A stretch of 16,454 nt of DNA, taken from the NCBI GenBank assembly GCA_047605615.1, contig JASGFI010000055.1:1-16454 (forward strand), given 5' to 3'. The translations under genes were made by a program, and so were the position numbers. Every line of letters starts with the position of its first letter. Within the stretch, counting starts at the first letter, position 1. The stretch comes from Taibaiella sp047605615. Lineage in GTDB: Bacteria > Bacteroidota > Bacteroidia > Chitinophagales > Chitinophagaceae. Under the pieces are notes generated by a model, which saw nothing but the letters and a program-made list of their open reading frames with translations, was not told the origin of the DNA and did no database searches. Below are positions 7,148 to 14,596 of the stretch, in pieces.

Positions 7148-7311
7148 CTGGGGGTATAAAAATGCACAAAACTATGCGGCGTGCAGTATAATTACACCAA
7201 TATTTGGCGCAATGGTTTTTGTACTGCTTATTGGTCTGTAATATCCTTCATCATCATGTCGTACGCTTTATACATTCCTGTTACAGAAACCCCTCAAAGA
7301 ACTGAGAGCCG

Positions 7312-7374
7312 CCATTACCGCCACACCTTGGCAAGCCCGCCATTGGCGGGCTTGCCAAGGTGTGGCGGTAATGG
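7312..7374. repeat. 63-nt near-perfect palindrome at the acs 3' end
   Basis: Positions 7312-7342 and 7344-7374 are perfect reverse complements over 31 bp, with a single T between them. The left arm starts CCATTACCGCCACACC and ends GCCCGCCA. It lies 7 nt from the acs stop codon at 7382. As RNA it would form a very stable hairpin on either strand. There is no strong T-run; the plus side continues TATTTTG. It could act as a bidirectional terminator or mRNA 3' stabiliser between converging genes, or be a mobile REP-type palindrome. Confidence 0.85.
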
Positions 7375-7381
7375 TATTTTG

Positions 7382-9319
7382 TTACAATTTCCCGCTTTTT
7401 ATTTCGTCAACCACTGCGGGGTCCAATAGGGTAGAGGTGTCGCCCAGGTTGTTCAATTCGCCCTCGGCTATTTTGCGCAAAATGCGGCGCATTATCTTGC
7501 CGCTGCGGGTTTTGGGCAACCCCGTTACAAACTGTATTTTGTCGGGTTTGGCTATGGCGCCTATCAGCCGGGTTACGGTTTGCAATATGTCTTTGCGGGT
7601 AAGGTCGTTGTCGGCATAATGGCTGCCTTCCAGCACTACGTAAGCATATACGCCCTGTCCCTTTATTTCGTGCGGGTAGCCCACCACCGCACTCTCTACC
7701 ACGCCGGCGTGCATGTTGATGGCATTTTCTACCTCGGCGGTACCTATGCGGTGCCCGCTCACGTTCAGCACATCGTCCACACGGCCGGTAATGCGGTAAT
7801 TGCCGTTGGCATCGCGGTAGCTGCCATCGCCGGTAAAGTATAGGTTTTCGTAGGTGGCAAAATAGGTGGTGCGGCAGCGTTCATGGTCGCCATAGGTGGT
7901 GCGCAACATGCCCGGCCATGGAAATTTGATGCACAAGTTGCCGGCCACTATGGTTTCGCCTTGTTCGTTTTGGGTGGGTTGGGCTTCCTTGCCGTTTTCA
8001 TCTACCAAAATCAGTTGTACGCCGGGCCAAGGCAGGGTAGCGTAAGACGGCTTGGCCGGGGTAACGCCCGCCATGTTCGATATCATGAAGCCGCCGGTTT
8101 CGGTCTGCCACCAAGTGTCCACTATGGGGCAGCGGCCTTTGCCTACCTTTTGGTCAAACCAATGCCATGCTTCTTCGTTGATAGGTTCGCCCACTGAGCC
8201 CAGTACTTTCAGGCTGCCGAGGTCGTATTTCTCTACAAATTCATCGCCGAAACTCATCAGGCTGCGTATAGCCGTGGGCGCGGTGTACAGAATGGCCACT
8301 TTGTGCTTATCTGCTATGTCCCAAAAACGGCCGGCATCGGGCCAGGTGGGCACGCCTTCAAACAGCAGGACGGTGGCACCCGCCGCCATGGGGCCGTACA
8401 CTATGTAGCTGTGGCCGGTAATCCAACCTATGTCGGCGGTACAGAAATATACATCGCCGGGCTGGTACTGGAAGGCGTTTACGAAAGTGTAGGTGGTGTA
8501 CACCATGTAGCCGCCGCAAGTATGCACCACGCCTTTGGGCTTGCCCGTGGAGCCGGATGTATAGAGGATGAACAAAGGGGCTTCGGCATCCATTTCTTCT
8601 GCCGGGCAATAGGGATTGCCCATGGTTTCTACTTTCTTGATTTCGTCTTCCCACCATACGTCGCGGCCCTTTATCATGCTTATAGGTGTATGGGTGCGGG
8701 TAAGCACTATTACTTTTTTCACGAAACGGCACTGTATAAGTGCATCGTCTATGATGTTTTTGAGCGGAATGTCTTTGTTGCCGCGAAAAGCCCCATCGCC
8801 CGTTACTATGTATTCGGCTTGGGCGTCGTGCAGGCGGTCGGCAATGCTCTGTGCGCTGAAGCCGCCAAATATTACCGAATGAACGGCGCCTATGCGGGCA
8901 CAAGCCAAGGTGGCAATGGCCAGTTCGGGCACCATGCCCATGTATATACATACGCGGTCGCCTTTTTTGACGCCATTGTTTTTGAGTACATTGGCAAATT
9001 GCATTACCTTGAAATGAAGGTCGCGGTAGCTCAATACCCTGTAATGTTCTTCGGGGTCGTTGGGTTCCCAGATTATGGCCGGTTTGTCGCCAAGTGTGCC
9101 GAGGTGCCTGTCGAGGCAGTTCTCCGTAATGTTCAATTTCCCGCCTTTAAACCATTCAATCTTTGGCTCCTTGAAATTCCACTCCAGTACTTTGTCCCAG
9201 CGTTTGCGCCAAAGGAAATTGCCGGCTATGTCCGACCAAAAGCCCTCCGGGTCGGTTACGCTCTTGTTATAGGCCGCTTTGTACTCTTCAATTGTCTTTA
9301 TTTGGTATGGATACGACAT
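7382..9319 (-). CDS. acs: Acetate--CoA ligase (AMP-forming)
   Basis: This is a 645-aa cytosolic enzyme that converts acetate, ATP and CoA to acetyl-CoA through acetyl-AMP; E. coli Acs has 652 aa. It shows the N-terminal ACAS extension, the adenylation P-loop YTSGSTGKPKG (253-263), WWQTETGG (403-410) with the Trp (W404) that limits the acyl pocket to acetate, the TGD motif (about 496-498), SGHRIGTAEVE (521-531) and the C-terminal catalytic lysine K608 in TRSGKIMRR, a known acetylation site in this family. The ATG at 9319 is preferred over the GTG at 9349 because a perfect -7 element covers 9349-9356, which places the GTG upstream of the RNA start. The gene is divergent from comB across a 267-nt region and ends beside a 63-nt palindrome. 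It supports growth on acetate or acetate scavenging. Confidence 0.97.
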   Translation of the reverse strand: MSYPYQIKTIEEYKAAYNKSVTDPEGFWSDIAGNFLWRKRWDKVLEWNFKEPKIEWFKGGKLNITENCLDRHLGTLGDKPAIIWEPNDPEEHYRVLSYRDLHFKVMQFANVLKNNGVKKGDRVCIYMGMVPELAIATLACARIGAVHSVIFGGFSAQSIADRLHDAQAEYIVTGDGAFRGNKDIPLKNIIDDALIQCRFVKKVIVLTRTHTPISMIKGRDVWWEDEIKKVETMGNPYCPAEEMDAEAPLFILYTSGSTGKPKGVVHTCGGYMVYTTYTFVNAFQYQPGDVYFCTADIGWITGHSYIVYGPMAAGATVLLFEGVPTWPDAGRFWDIADKHKVAILYTAPTAIRSLMSFGDEFVEKYDLGSLKVLGSVGEPINEEAWHWFDQKVGKGRCPIVDTWWQTETGGFMISNMAGVTPAKPSYATLPWPGVQLILVDENGKEAQPTQNEQGETIVAGNLCIKFPWPGMLRTTYGDHERCRTTYFATYENLYFTGDGSYRDANGNYRITGRVDDVLNVSGHRIGTAEVENAINMHAGVVESAVVGYPHEIKGQGVYAYVVLEGSHYADNDLTRKDILQTVTRLIGAIAKPDKIQFVTGLPKTRSGKIMRRILRKIAEGELNNLGDTSTLLDPAVVDEIKSGKL

Positions 9320-9348
9320 GATTGGACGTTTGTTTTTGGTTTCCGCCA

Positions 9349-9356
9349 CAAACGTA
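9349..9356 (-). promoter_or_regulatory. acs -7 promoter element
   Basis: On the minus strand TACGTTTG is a perfect TAnnTTTG, 29 nt before the ATG at 9319. A TTG (9374-9372) lies only 15 nt upstream, shorter than usual, so the -33 element is uncertain. This element decides the acs start. Confidence 0.55.
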
Positions 9357-9458
9357 AGTAATCACTTTTGGCAATTATATTTTATTGTGGTAAAATGGTA
9401 TATTTACAGAACGCTTAACACGGGGCTATCGGCTTTTGTGCGCTATGGGGTTTTTTGT

Positions 9459-9477
9459 TGCGCCCTTACGGGGCGCA
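9459..9477. repeat. GC-rich palindrome in the acs/comB divergent region
   Basis: TGCGCCC-TTACG-GGGCGCA has a perfect 7-bp stem and 5-nt loop. There is no T-run downstream on either strand. It resembles the GC-rich intergenic hairpin at 7127-7147 in form but not in sequence. Confidence 0.5.
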
Positions 9478-9574
9478 TGCCTTCGCCTGTTCGTTGTCAC
9501 AAACCTTTGTTGCCATCGGGGCCATCTTCTCCCTCAGCTGCTTTTGCCCTATACAAATCATTGCCCCGAATGAT

Positions 9575-9582
9575 TACTTTTG
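9575..9582 (+). promoter_or_regulatory. comB -7 promoter element
   Basis: TACTTTTG is a perfect TAnnTTTG, 4 nt before the ATG at 9587. No clear TTTG lies about 20 nt upstream. The position argues against longer in-frame starts and predicts a leaderless transcript. Confidence 0.55.
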
Positions 9583-9586
9583 CGCC

Positions 9587-10318
9587 ATGACAAATAAGCC
9601 CCTGCTGGAGGTATGCCTGTCGCCGGCCTTGCTCCACCTCTACGATACAAGCGAAACAATCGTGGTTATTATCGACATTTTTCGCGCTACTTCTACCATA
9701 GCCGCGGCTTTGCACAACGGCGCCAAAATGGTGATTCCCGTAGCATCGGTACAGGCTTGCATAGACATGAGGGATACTGAACCCAATTGCATTACGGCCG
9801 GCGAACGCGATGGCAAGGTAGCACCTGGCTTGCAATACGGCAATTCGCCCTTGGAATATTCGCCCGATTTCATAAGGGGCAAAACGCTGGCCCTGACCAC
9901 TACCAACGGCACCAAGCTGTTGCACATGGTCACCAATGCGGCCGCCATAGTTACCGGTTCTTTCCTAAACTTTTCGGCCACGGCCCATTATTTGATAAAG
10001 CAAAACAAAAAAGTACTGTTGGCCTGCGCCGCTTGGAAAGACAAGGTGAACATGGAAGATACGCTTTTTGCCGGTGCGGTTGTGGACAGCGTGCGGCAAC
10101 ATTTTGAGGTAAAATGCGATGGTGCCTTCATGGCACAACACATGTACCGGCAAGCCGCGGCAGGCGCCAGTTTGTTGGACTACCTAAGGGTTAGTTCGCA
10201 CTACCATAGGTTATCGGGTTATGGCCTGCTGCGCGACATGGAATATTGTACCCTGCCCGACCAGCATCCCGTAGTGCCGGTGTACAACGGCCGCGAACTG
10301 GTTCCGGCAGTTTATTAA
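9587..10318 (+). CDS. comB: 2-phosphosulfolactate phosphatase family protein (ComB)
   Basis: This 243-aa protein has the ComB length and signatures: IDIFRATSTIAAALHNGA (about 29-46), AGERDGKVAPGLQYGNSPLEY (about 70-90 of the chain), LTTTNGTKLL, and CAAWKDKVNMEDTLFAGAVV, the Mg-site region of the family. ComB hydrolyses 2-phospho-3-sulfolactate to 3-sulfolactate, a step of coenzyme M synthesis in methanogens; bacterial homologues are widespread and their role is less clear. In Bacteroidota a link to sulfonate or sulfonolipid (capnine) metabolism is possible, but no partner such as comA is in the window. The start at 9587 is chosen over the upstream TTG at 9455 because of the -7 element at 9575-9582 and because the family begins close to this point. 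An 8-bp inverted repeat (10319-10348) follows the stop, then the ExoIII gene. Confidence 0.9.
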   Translation: MTNKPLLEVCLSPALLHLYDTSETIVVIIDIFRATSTIAAALHNGAKMVIPVASVQACIDMRDTEPNCITAGERDGKVAPGLQYGNSPLEYSPDFIRGKTLALTTTNGTKLLHMVTNAAAIVTGSFLNFSATAHYLIKQNKKVLLACAAWKDKVNMEDTLFAGAVVDSVRQHFEVKCDGAFMAQHMYRQAAAGASLLDYLRVSSHYHRLSGYGLLRDMEYCTLPDQHPVVPVYNGRELVPAVY

Positions 10319-10348
10319 CGGTATCGACAAAGGGAAATGACGATACCG
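10319..10348 (+). terminator. Inverted repeat after comB
   Basis: CGGTATCG (10319-10326) and CGATACCG (10341-10348) form an 8-bp stem with a 14-nt loop directly after the comB stop. Only a distant T5 follows (about 10366), so terminator function is uncertain. Confidence 0.4.
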
Positions 10349-10427
10349 AAACATCATTGCTGCTTGCTTTTTCGCCACCGATAAAATAAAAAACACAGCC
10401 ACCATTTCAACCAAGTCCAAAACAGCT

Positions 10428-11192
10428 ATGCGCATCATATCATACAATGTAAACGGGCTGCGAAGCGCCATCACCAAGGGTTTCGCGGAATGGCTGGCCA
10501 CCAATCCGGCCGATGTTATTTGCCTGCAAGAGGTAAAGGCACATAAAGAAAATGTGGACTATGCGGCTATAGAGGCATTGGGCTACCACACGTTTTTCTA
10601 CCCGGCCCAAAAGAAAGGCTATAGCGGCGTGGCTATCTTCACTCGTGTATTGCCCGACAATGTTCGGTACGGCAATGGCATCATGCAAAGCGATGCCGAA
10701 GGCCGCGTGATACGGGCCGATTTTGGCGACATCACCCTAATCAACGCCTACTTCCCCAGCGGTTCCAGTGGCGAGGAGCGGCAGGCATATAAATACCAAT
10801 GGCTCGATGAATTTTATGAGTACATCAGCATCTTAAAGAAAGACAGGCCCAAGCTGATAATTACCGGCGATTACAATATTTGCCACAAAGCCATAGACAT
10901 ACACAACCCCATAAGCAACAAAGACAGCAGCGGGTTCCTGCCCGAAGAGCGTGCTTGGATGGACAAATGGTTTGATGGCGGCTTCATAGATACTTTCCGT
11001 TATTTCAACCCGCATCTGCACCAGTACAGTTGGTGGAGCTATCGGGCCAATGCACGTGCCAACAACAAAGGCTGGCGCATAGATTACATAAGCGTGAGCA
11101 AAAACTTGGAAGCCAATCTGAAGGATGCGGCCATTTATCCCAACGTAAAACAATCGGACCACTGCCCGGTATATGCGGAGCTGAGTTGGTAG
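10428..11192 (+). CDS. xth: Exodeoxyribonuclease III / AP endonuclease
   Basis: This 254-aa protein of the XthA/ExoA (EEP superfamily) type cleaves abasic sites and removes 3' blocking groups in base-excision repair; E. coli XthA has 268 aa. The chain starts MRIISYNVNGLRSAI, with N7 in the active site. It shows LQEVK (metal-binding E35), NAYFP with Y108, GDYNICH (D148, N150), GWRIDYISVS (D219) and SDHCPV (D244-H245 catalytic pair), so every key residue is present. The ATG at 10428 matches the family N-terminus. No clear TAnnTTTG was found in the 109-nt gap after comB, so it may be transcribed with comB or from an unrecognised promoter. It converges on the GT87-like gene with 60 nt between the stops. 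Confidence 0.96.
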   Translation: MRIISYNVNGLRSAITKGFAEWLATNPADVICLQEVKAHKENVDYAAIEALGYHTFFYPAQKKGYSGVAIFTRVLPDNVRYGNGIMQSDAEGRVIRADFGDITLINAYFPSGSSGEERQAYKYQWLDEFYEYISILKKDRPKLIITGDYNICHKAIDIHNPISNKDSSGFLPEERAWMDKWFDGGFIDTFRYFNPHLHQYSWWSYRANARANNKGWRIDYISVSKNLEANLKDAAIYPNVKQSDHCPVYAELSW

Positions 11193-11252
11193 GGTGTAAC
11201 CGTAGTTTGAACTTGTAGGAATAGCTGCCCAACCGTTGAACAGTGGCTTGGT

Positions 11253-12566
11253 TTATTCATTTATCTTGCTTTTTGGCGGCAATACCAAAGTAAGCACGCA
11301 AGAGGCCAACAACAGCATTTCGGCCACGATATGCTTGCCCCTAAAGTCGGGAAAAAAGTATTGGTTCACTACCAAGCCGGCGGCAAAAAATACCAAAGCC
11401 CGCTTCTGTATTTTGTCCATGGCCATACCATACACCGCGGCCACCGCATACCATTGCGGCCACTGATAGGCGTTGCTTGTTACCGTTGAAAAAAAATTGC
11501 TCAGGAAAAACAACAACATGCCGGTTATGGCCAATTGGTGCGGCGCAAGGCTACGCAATTTGTTCACCTTGTGCGCTACCCACATCACCACCACTACCGA
11601 TGCTCCAAACAAAGCCTGTAATAGGCAAGCGGGCGGGTACTTATGGGCAAATGCCCGGTACACATCTTTGACGTTCGTGTTTTCGGTATTTATTTCAAAT
11701 GGCCTTGCCTCCAAGGCAGCATCTATGGCAATATAATCTGCGCCTTCAAAAGGTCGGGGCATCATATCGTGGACGTACCAATTCCCGTATATCGGGCTTT
11801 GGTTGGGTATCATTTGCCTGGCTTGGTGCAGCTTCAGGGAAGCAAAAAAATCTTGCCACAAAGTTTTTTCAAAACTATTCAGCAAGCAAAAAATAACGTA
11901 GCCCGCTCCGCAACTTAGGTAGGTAAACAACAAGCTGCGCCATTGGGGCCAACAAAGCATGAACGGAAGGCACATCACTATGCCATTGGGCCTGAGCAAA
12001 GTTAGTACCAGCAACAATATTCCCGCCAAAACCTGTTTTTGCCGCACAATGGCCATGCAAGCCAGCGCAAACACAAAAGCCAAAAGCATGTACAGTTGCG
12101 CCATGAGGGTGTGGTACAGCCAGCCGTCCGTCCATACAAAGGGAACCAAGGGCAATAAGCTATACAGCTTGTGGCTGCGCGGCGCGCACCACACAACCAG
12201 CACCATTACCAATAAAAATGATGCTTGGTAAAAAAGGAAAAATCCCCGCTCCACATCCCATTCATTGGCTTCGGCAAAAGGTTGCAGCACGTGTATTAAA
12301 ACAGGGGAAGAAGTCATGTTGGCAGGTACAGGTTTATTTGGCTTTATGGAGTCCACGTACCAGCCATCGAAATACCGCATATCGTCGCCCGGGTACCAAT
12401 TGTAGAAATAAGGCGACCTGCCTTCGTTCACCAGCCTTGCCGCCACCACCCTCGAACGCATGTCGCCCATGCCGGTACGGCGTTGCAGGTTTGACGAAAA
12501 CAGCAATCCGCTTACGTAAACAAACACCGATAGAACCAATAAAACAACTTGTGAAGCCTTGCCCAT
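11253..12566 (-). CDS. GT87-like (DUF2029) polytopic membrane glycosyltransferase family protein
   Basis: This 437-aa integral membrane protein has about 9-11 hydrophobic segments (for example 5-24, 112-127, 135-146, 155-174, 178-192, 195-206 and 212-230, with several in the C-terminal third). After the first segment comes GMGDMRSRVVAARLVNEGRS (32-51), with an acidic D35 in the first periplasmic loop followed by a G-x-SPY turn. This pattern is typical of GT-C fold glycosyltransferases that use polyprenyl-phosphate sugars, such as the GT87 mannosyltransferases. Such enzymes add sugars to lipids or envelope glycans on the outer face of the inner membrane. Donor and acceptor are unknown and no glycan cluster surrounds it. 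The ATG at 12566 lies 4 nt after a TAATTTCG -7-like element, so the mRNA may be leaderless. The family assignment rests on topology and the N-terminal motif. Confidence 0.7.
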   Translation of the reverse strand: MGKASQVVLLVLSVFVYVSGLLFSSNLQRRTGMGDMRSRVVAARLVNEGRSPYFYNWYPGDDMRYFDGWYVDSIKPNKPVPANMTSSPVLIHVLQPFAEANEWDVERGFFLFYQASFLLVMVLVVWCAPRSHKLYSLLPLVPFVWTDGWLYHTLMAQLYMLLAFVFALACMAIVRQKQVLAGILLLVLTLLRPNGIVMCLPFMLCWPQWRSLLFTYLSCGAGYVIFCLLNSFEKTLWQDFFASLKLHQARQMIPNQSPIYGNWYVHDMMPRPFEGADYIAIDAALEARPFEINTENTNVKDVYRAFAHKYPPACLLQALFGASVVVVMWVAHKVNKLRSLAPHQLAITGMLLFFLSNFFSTVTSNAYQWPQWYAVAAVYGMAMDKIQKRALVFFAAGLVVNQYFFPDFRGKHIVAEMLLLASCVLTLVLPPKSKINE

Positions 12567-12570
12567 GCCA

Positions 12571-12578
12571 CGAAATTA
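12571..12578 (-). promoter_or_regulatory. -7 promoter element of the GT87-like gene
   Basis: On the minus strand TAATTTCG is one mismatch from TAnnTTTG and lies 4 nt before the ATG at 12566. No TTG was found at the normal -33 distance. Confidence 0.4.
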
Positions 12579-12594
12579 AGGCAGCCATCCCAAT

Positions 12595-12700
12595 GTCATT
12601 AACTTAAGGTTTTAAGTTTGTTTATAGTTCATGTGAAACTTTCGTTTTGGCAGTTTAGGGTAATTGCAAAATCTGATGACTTTTCCGTTAAGTTAATGAC
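12595..12700. repeat. 106-nt segment with 13-bp perfect inverted ends
   Basis: GTCATTAACTTAA (12595-12607) and TTAAGTTAATGAC (12688-12700) are exact reverse complements, with AT-rich non-coding DNA between them. A local hairpin AACTTAA-GGTT-TTAAGTT lies at 12601-12618. It may be a MITE-like relic or an IS end remnant. Confidence 0.55.
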
Positions 12701-12864
12701 CCACCTTACGCATGACAAGGGGATAGAATGGCTCAAAATGGTCAAGTTATCCACATTTTGACTTCCCAAGAGGCATTTTTTAACAATTTAATGACAAATT
12801 AAGCTGCCACACCAAAATATAACTATTTTATTTTCAATGTTATTTTTCATGGTGCGTAAGGTGA
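12700..12864. repeat. MITE-like 165-nt segment with inverted ends and flanking direct repeats
   Basis: CACCTTACGCA (12702-12712) is repeated in inverted form as TGCGTAAGGTG (12853-12863), with TGA/TCA partly conserved further in. GTTAATGA flanks the segment on both sides (12692-12699 and 12865-12872), like an 8-bp target duplication. The interior contains a TCAAAATG...CATTTTGA hairpin and no ORF. Alternatively, these are the facing ends of two decayed IS copies, since a transposase pseudogene begins about 100 nt to the right. Confidence 0.5.
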
Positions 12865-12930
12865 GTTAATGATATTGCTTAATTAACTATTAATTAGTAT
12901 ATTTAAATTCGTAAATATTGTCGTATCGCC

Positions 12931-12938
12931 TACCTTTG
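12931..12938 (+). promoter_or_regulatory. -7 element before the transposase relic
   Basis: TACCTTTG is a perfect TAnnTTTG, 22 nt before the decayed start codon at 12961. A TTG (12918-12920) lies only 10 nt upstream of it, too close for a -33 element. Confidence 0.45.
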
Positions 12939-12960
12939 GTGACGTAATTAAAAATTTAGT

Positions 12961-13856
12961 ATAACCAAATTCAAATTAATAAAATTATACCACTATGTAT
13001 GTGATAAATATGAAAATGAATTGCAGTACTATTGTGAGCGGTTCAGCAATAACAACAGACCGGGGTTTACAGACCAAGAAACCATGACCATTTATCTATT
13101 TGTAGTCCACGAAGAGCAACGGTTCAAAATAAAGCAGATCCACAGATTTGCTTCCGATTATTTGCCGAGCTGGTTTCCAAAGCTTACCTCGTACGTTGCC
13201 TTCAACACCCGTATCAACCGCCTTTGCGAAGCCTTGAGAGCATTAAGCCAGTCTGTTATTGAAGCCTCTGTGCCAAAAGAATGTTCAAGTGGGTTTTCGC
13301 TTCTGCACTCAATGCCAATAATAACCTGCAGCGGAAAGCGAAAGGCAAAAGTAGCGCTGGGGCTAACCGACAAAAGCTTCTGTTCCACTAAAAACCTATG
13401 GTATTTCGGGCTAAAAATTACACAGCCTGAATAGTTACAACAAAGGTGCTTTACCCCACCCGGAAAGTATCGTTATCAGTAAGGCATCTGAAAATGACCT
13501 GAACATTTTTAAGGAAAGCTGGGCTGCTATTGGTTCAAGAGTCTTTTTTGGAGACAAGATCTATTCTGACGAACCATTTTTCAACATCTTATATCTGAAA
13601 AAACTCCATAATATTCACCCCAATCAAAGAAACAAAGGGAAAATCTCAGGAGCCGAAAGAAAGAGACCGGGCGCACAAAGATTTGTTTTCCAAAGCTGTG
13701 TCGACAGTCAGACAGCCAATTGAAGCGTTTTTTAATTGGATAAATGAAAAAACACAAATTCAAAATGCCAGCAAGGTAAGGTCAACTAAAGGTTTGCTAG
13801 TCCATGTATTCGGAAAGCTGGCCGCATGTTTTTTAAAACCGATTATTAACCCTTAA
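12961..13856 (+). pseudogene. Degenerate IS982-like DDE transposase
   Basis: Three consecutive frames together give one transposase of about 295 residues. Part 1 runs from 12961 to about 13410 (TKFKLIKLYHYVCDKYENEL..., RPGFTDQETMTIYLF, GLK). One extra A in an A5 tract near 13411 shifts to part 2 (LHSLNSYNKG..., FFGDKIYSDEPFFN). A second indel near 13605 shifts to part 3 (FTPIKETKGKS..., VRQPIEAFFNWINEK, STKGLLVHVFGKLA), ending at TAA 13854-13856. The expected ATG start is ATA (12961). The first catalytic Asp, normally in a DSMPI context, reads HSMPI; the second Asp (GDKIYSD) and the Glu (RQPIEAFF) remain. The relic is therefore inactive in several ways. The longest open piece starts at TTG 13021 (137 aa). 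The family label is by recall. The right inverted repeat is not visible, because rluA begins immediately after the stop. Confidence 0.8.
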
Positions 13857-14596
13857 TTCGCATTGGTTAATTGTCTTTGATTTCCCCATTTATCCAGTTG
13901 CTTCACCGCCACTGTCATGTCCTTGGGCAAGGGCGCGGTTATGGTTTGCGGCTTGCCCCCCATGTCGGCAAATCGCAGCTCGGCGGCGTGCAAGCCCAAC
14001 CTTGACAACAAGGGGCGTTCTTCCAATTCCGCATCCTTGCCCAGCTTGAATTTCTTCTTGACGGAAGAAAGCAAAATGGGGTGGGGGCTGCCGTAAAAAG
14101 GGTCGCACACCACGGGATTGCCCAAGTGTTGCAGGTGCACGCGTATCTGGTGCGTGCGGCCGGTGTGTATTTGCAGGCGCAGCAGGGAATAATTGCCCCA
14201 AGTGGCCTGTACTTCATAATCGGTATGGGCAAACCTTCCTTTTTTCTGCACGCTCATCCTGCCTTTATGAACCGGATGCTCGGCTATTGGTTCCTTTATG
14301 CTGCCGGCATCTTTAAAGGGTCGGCCATGTACTATGGCTTGGTAATATTTGGCCACTTCCCTGCCCTCGAACAATTGAGAAAGGTGTTTGTGCGCCGCTT
14401 CGTTCTTGGCAAAAATGATGATGCCGCTAGTGTCCCTATCCAAGCGATGCACTACGTACAGGCGTTCGTGATTTTTGGCCACTTCGTGAAAAAGGTTGGG
14501 TATCTCGGCATTGTAGCGGTCGGGAATGCTCAACAATCCCGATGGTTTGTTGGCGGCTATCAGATTGTCGTCTTCAAATAAAATATCATACTTCAT
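13853..14596 (-). CDS. RluA-family 23S rRNA/tRNA pseudouridine synthase
   Basis: This 247-aa cytosolic enzyme isomerises uridine to pseudouridine in RNA. The catalytic Asp is D53 in VVHRLDRDTSGII (48-60). Other RluA-family signatures are NKPSGLLSIP (16-25) near the start, the Arg/Lys-rich KYYQAIVHG, and LQIHTGRTHQIRVHLQHLGNPVVCD in the C-terminal half. There is no N-terminal S4 domain, so it resembles the RluA/TruC type more than RluC/D, and the exact target uridine is unknown. The ATG at 14596 overlaps the end of ybeY by 11 nt, indicating translational coupling. Its TAA (13855-13853) overlaps the stop of the convergent transposase relic, so the C-terminal few residues could have been altered by that insertion. 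Confidence 0.93.
   Translation of the reverse strand: MKYDILFEDDNLIAANKPSGLLSIPDRYNAEIPNLFHEVAKNHERLYVVHRLDRDTSGIIIFAKNEAAHKHLSQLFEGREVAKYYQAIVHGRPFKDAGSIKEPIAEHPVHKGRMSVQKKGRFAHTDYEVQATWGNYSLLRLQIHTGRTHQIRVHLQHLGNPVVCDPFYGSPHPILLSSVKKKFKLGKDAELEERPLLSRLGLHAAELRFADMGGKPQTITAPLPKDMTVAVKQLDKWGNQRQLTNAN

Larger units (their letters stand above)
6952..7381. other. 430-nt intergenic region with palindromes
   Basis: This gap between the convergent adaptor and acs genes contains no convincing coding frame. It holds a small GCCC-N5-GGGC hairpin near 7000-7015, a GC-rich hairpin at 7127-7147 and a 63-nt palindrome at 7312-7374, described separately. The remainder is AT-rich sequence without a recognisable RNA gene. 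Confidence 0.6.

Noticed and set aside
6865..7167. 100-aa minus-strand frame in the adaptor/acs gap
   Set aside because: It overlaps the adaptor gene end and the GC-rich hairpin (giving PSPPPKGAGTG) and has no recognisable domain.
8303..9361. 352-aa open frame opposite acs
   Set aside because: Antisense shadow of acs; acs has full family motifs and its own promoter element.
9455..9586. N-terminal extension of ComB from a TTG start
   Set aside because: The extension crosses a -7 promoter element and a GC-rich palindrome and does not resemble the family N-terminus.
13405..13425. Programmed frameshift in the transposase A5 tract
   Set aside because: The tract does not fit a standard slippery heptamer in the right frame, and a second indel plus a lost start codon point to decay.
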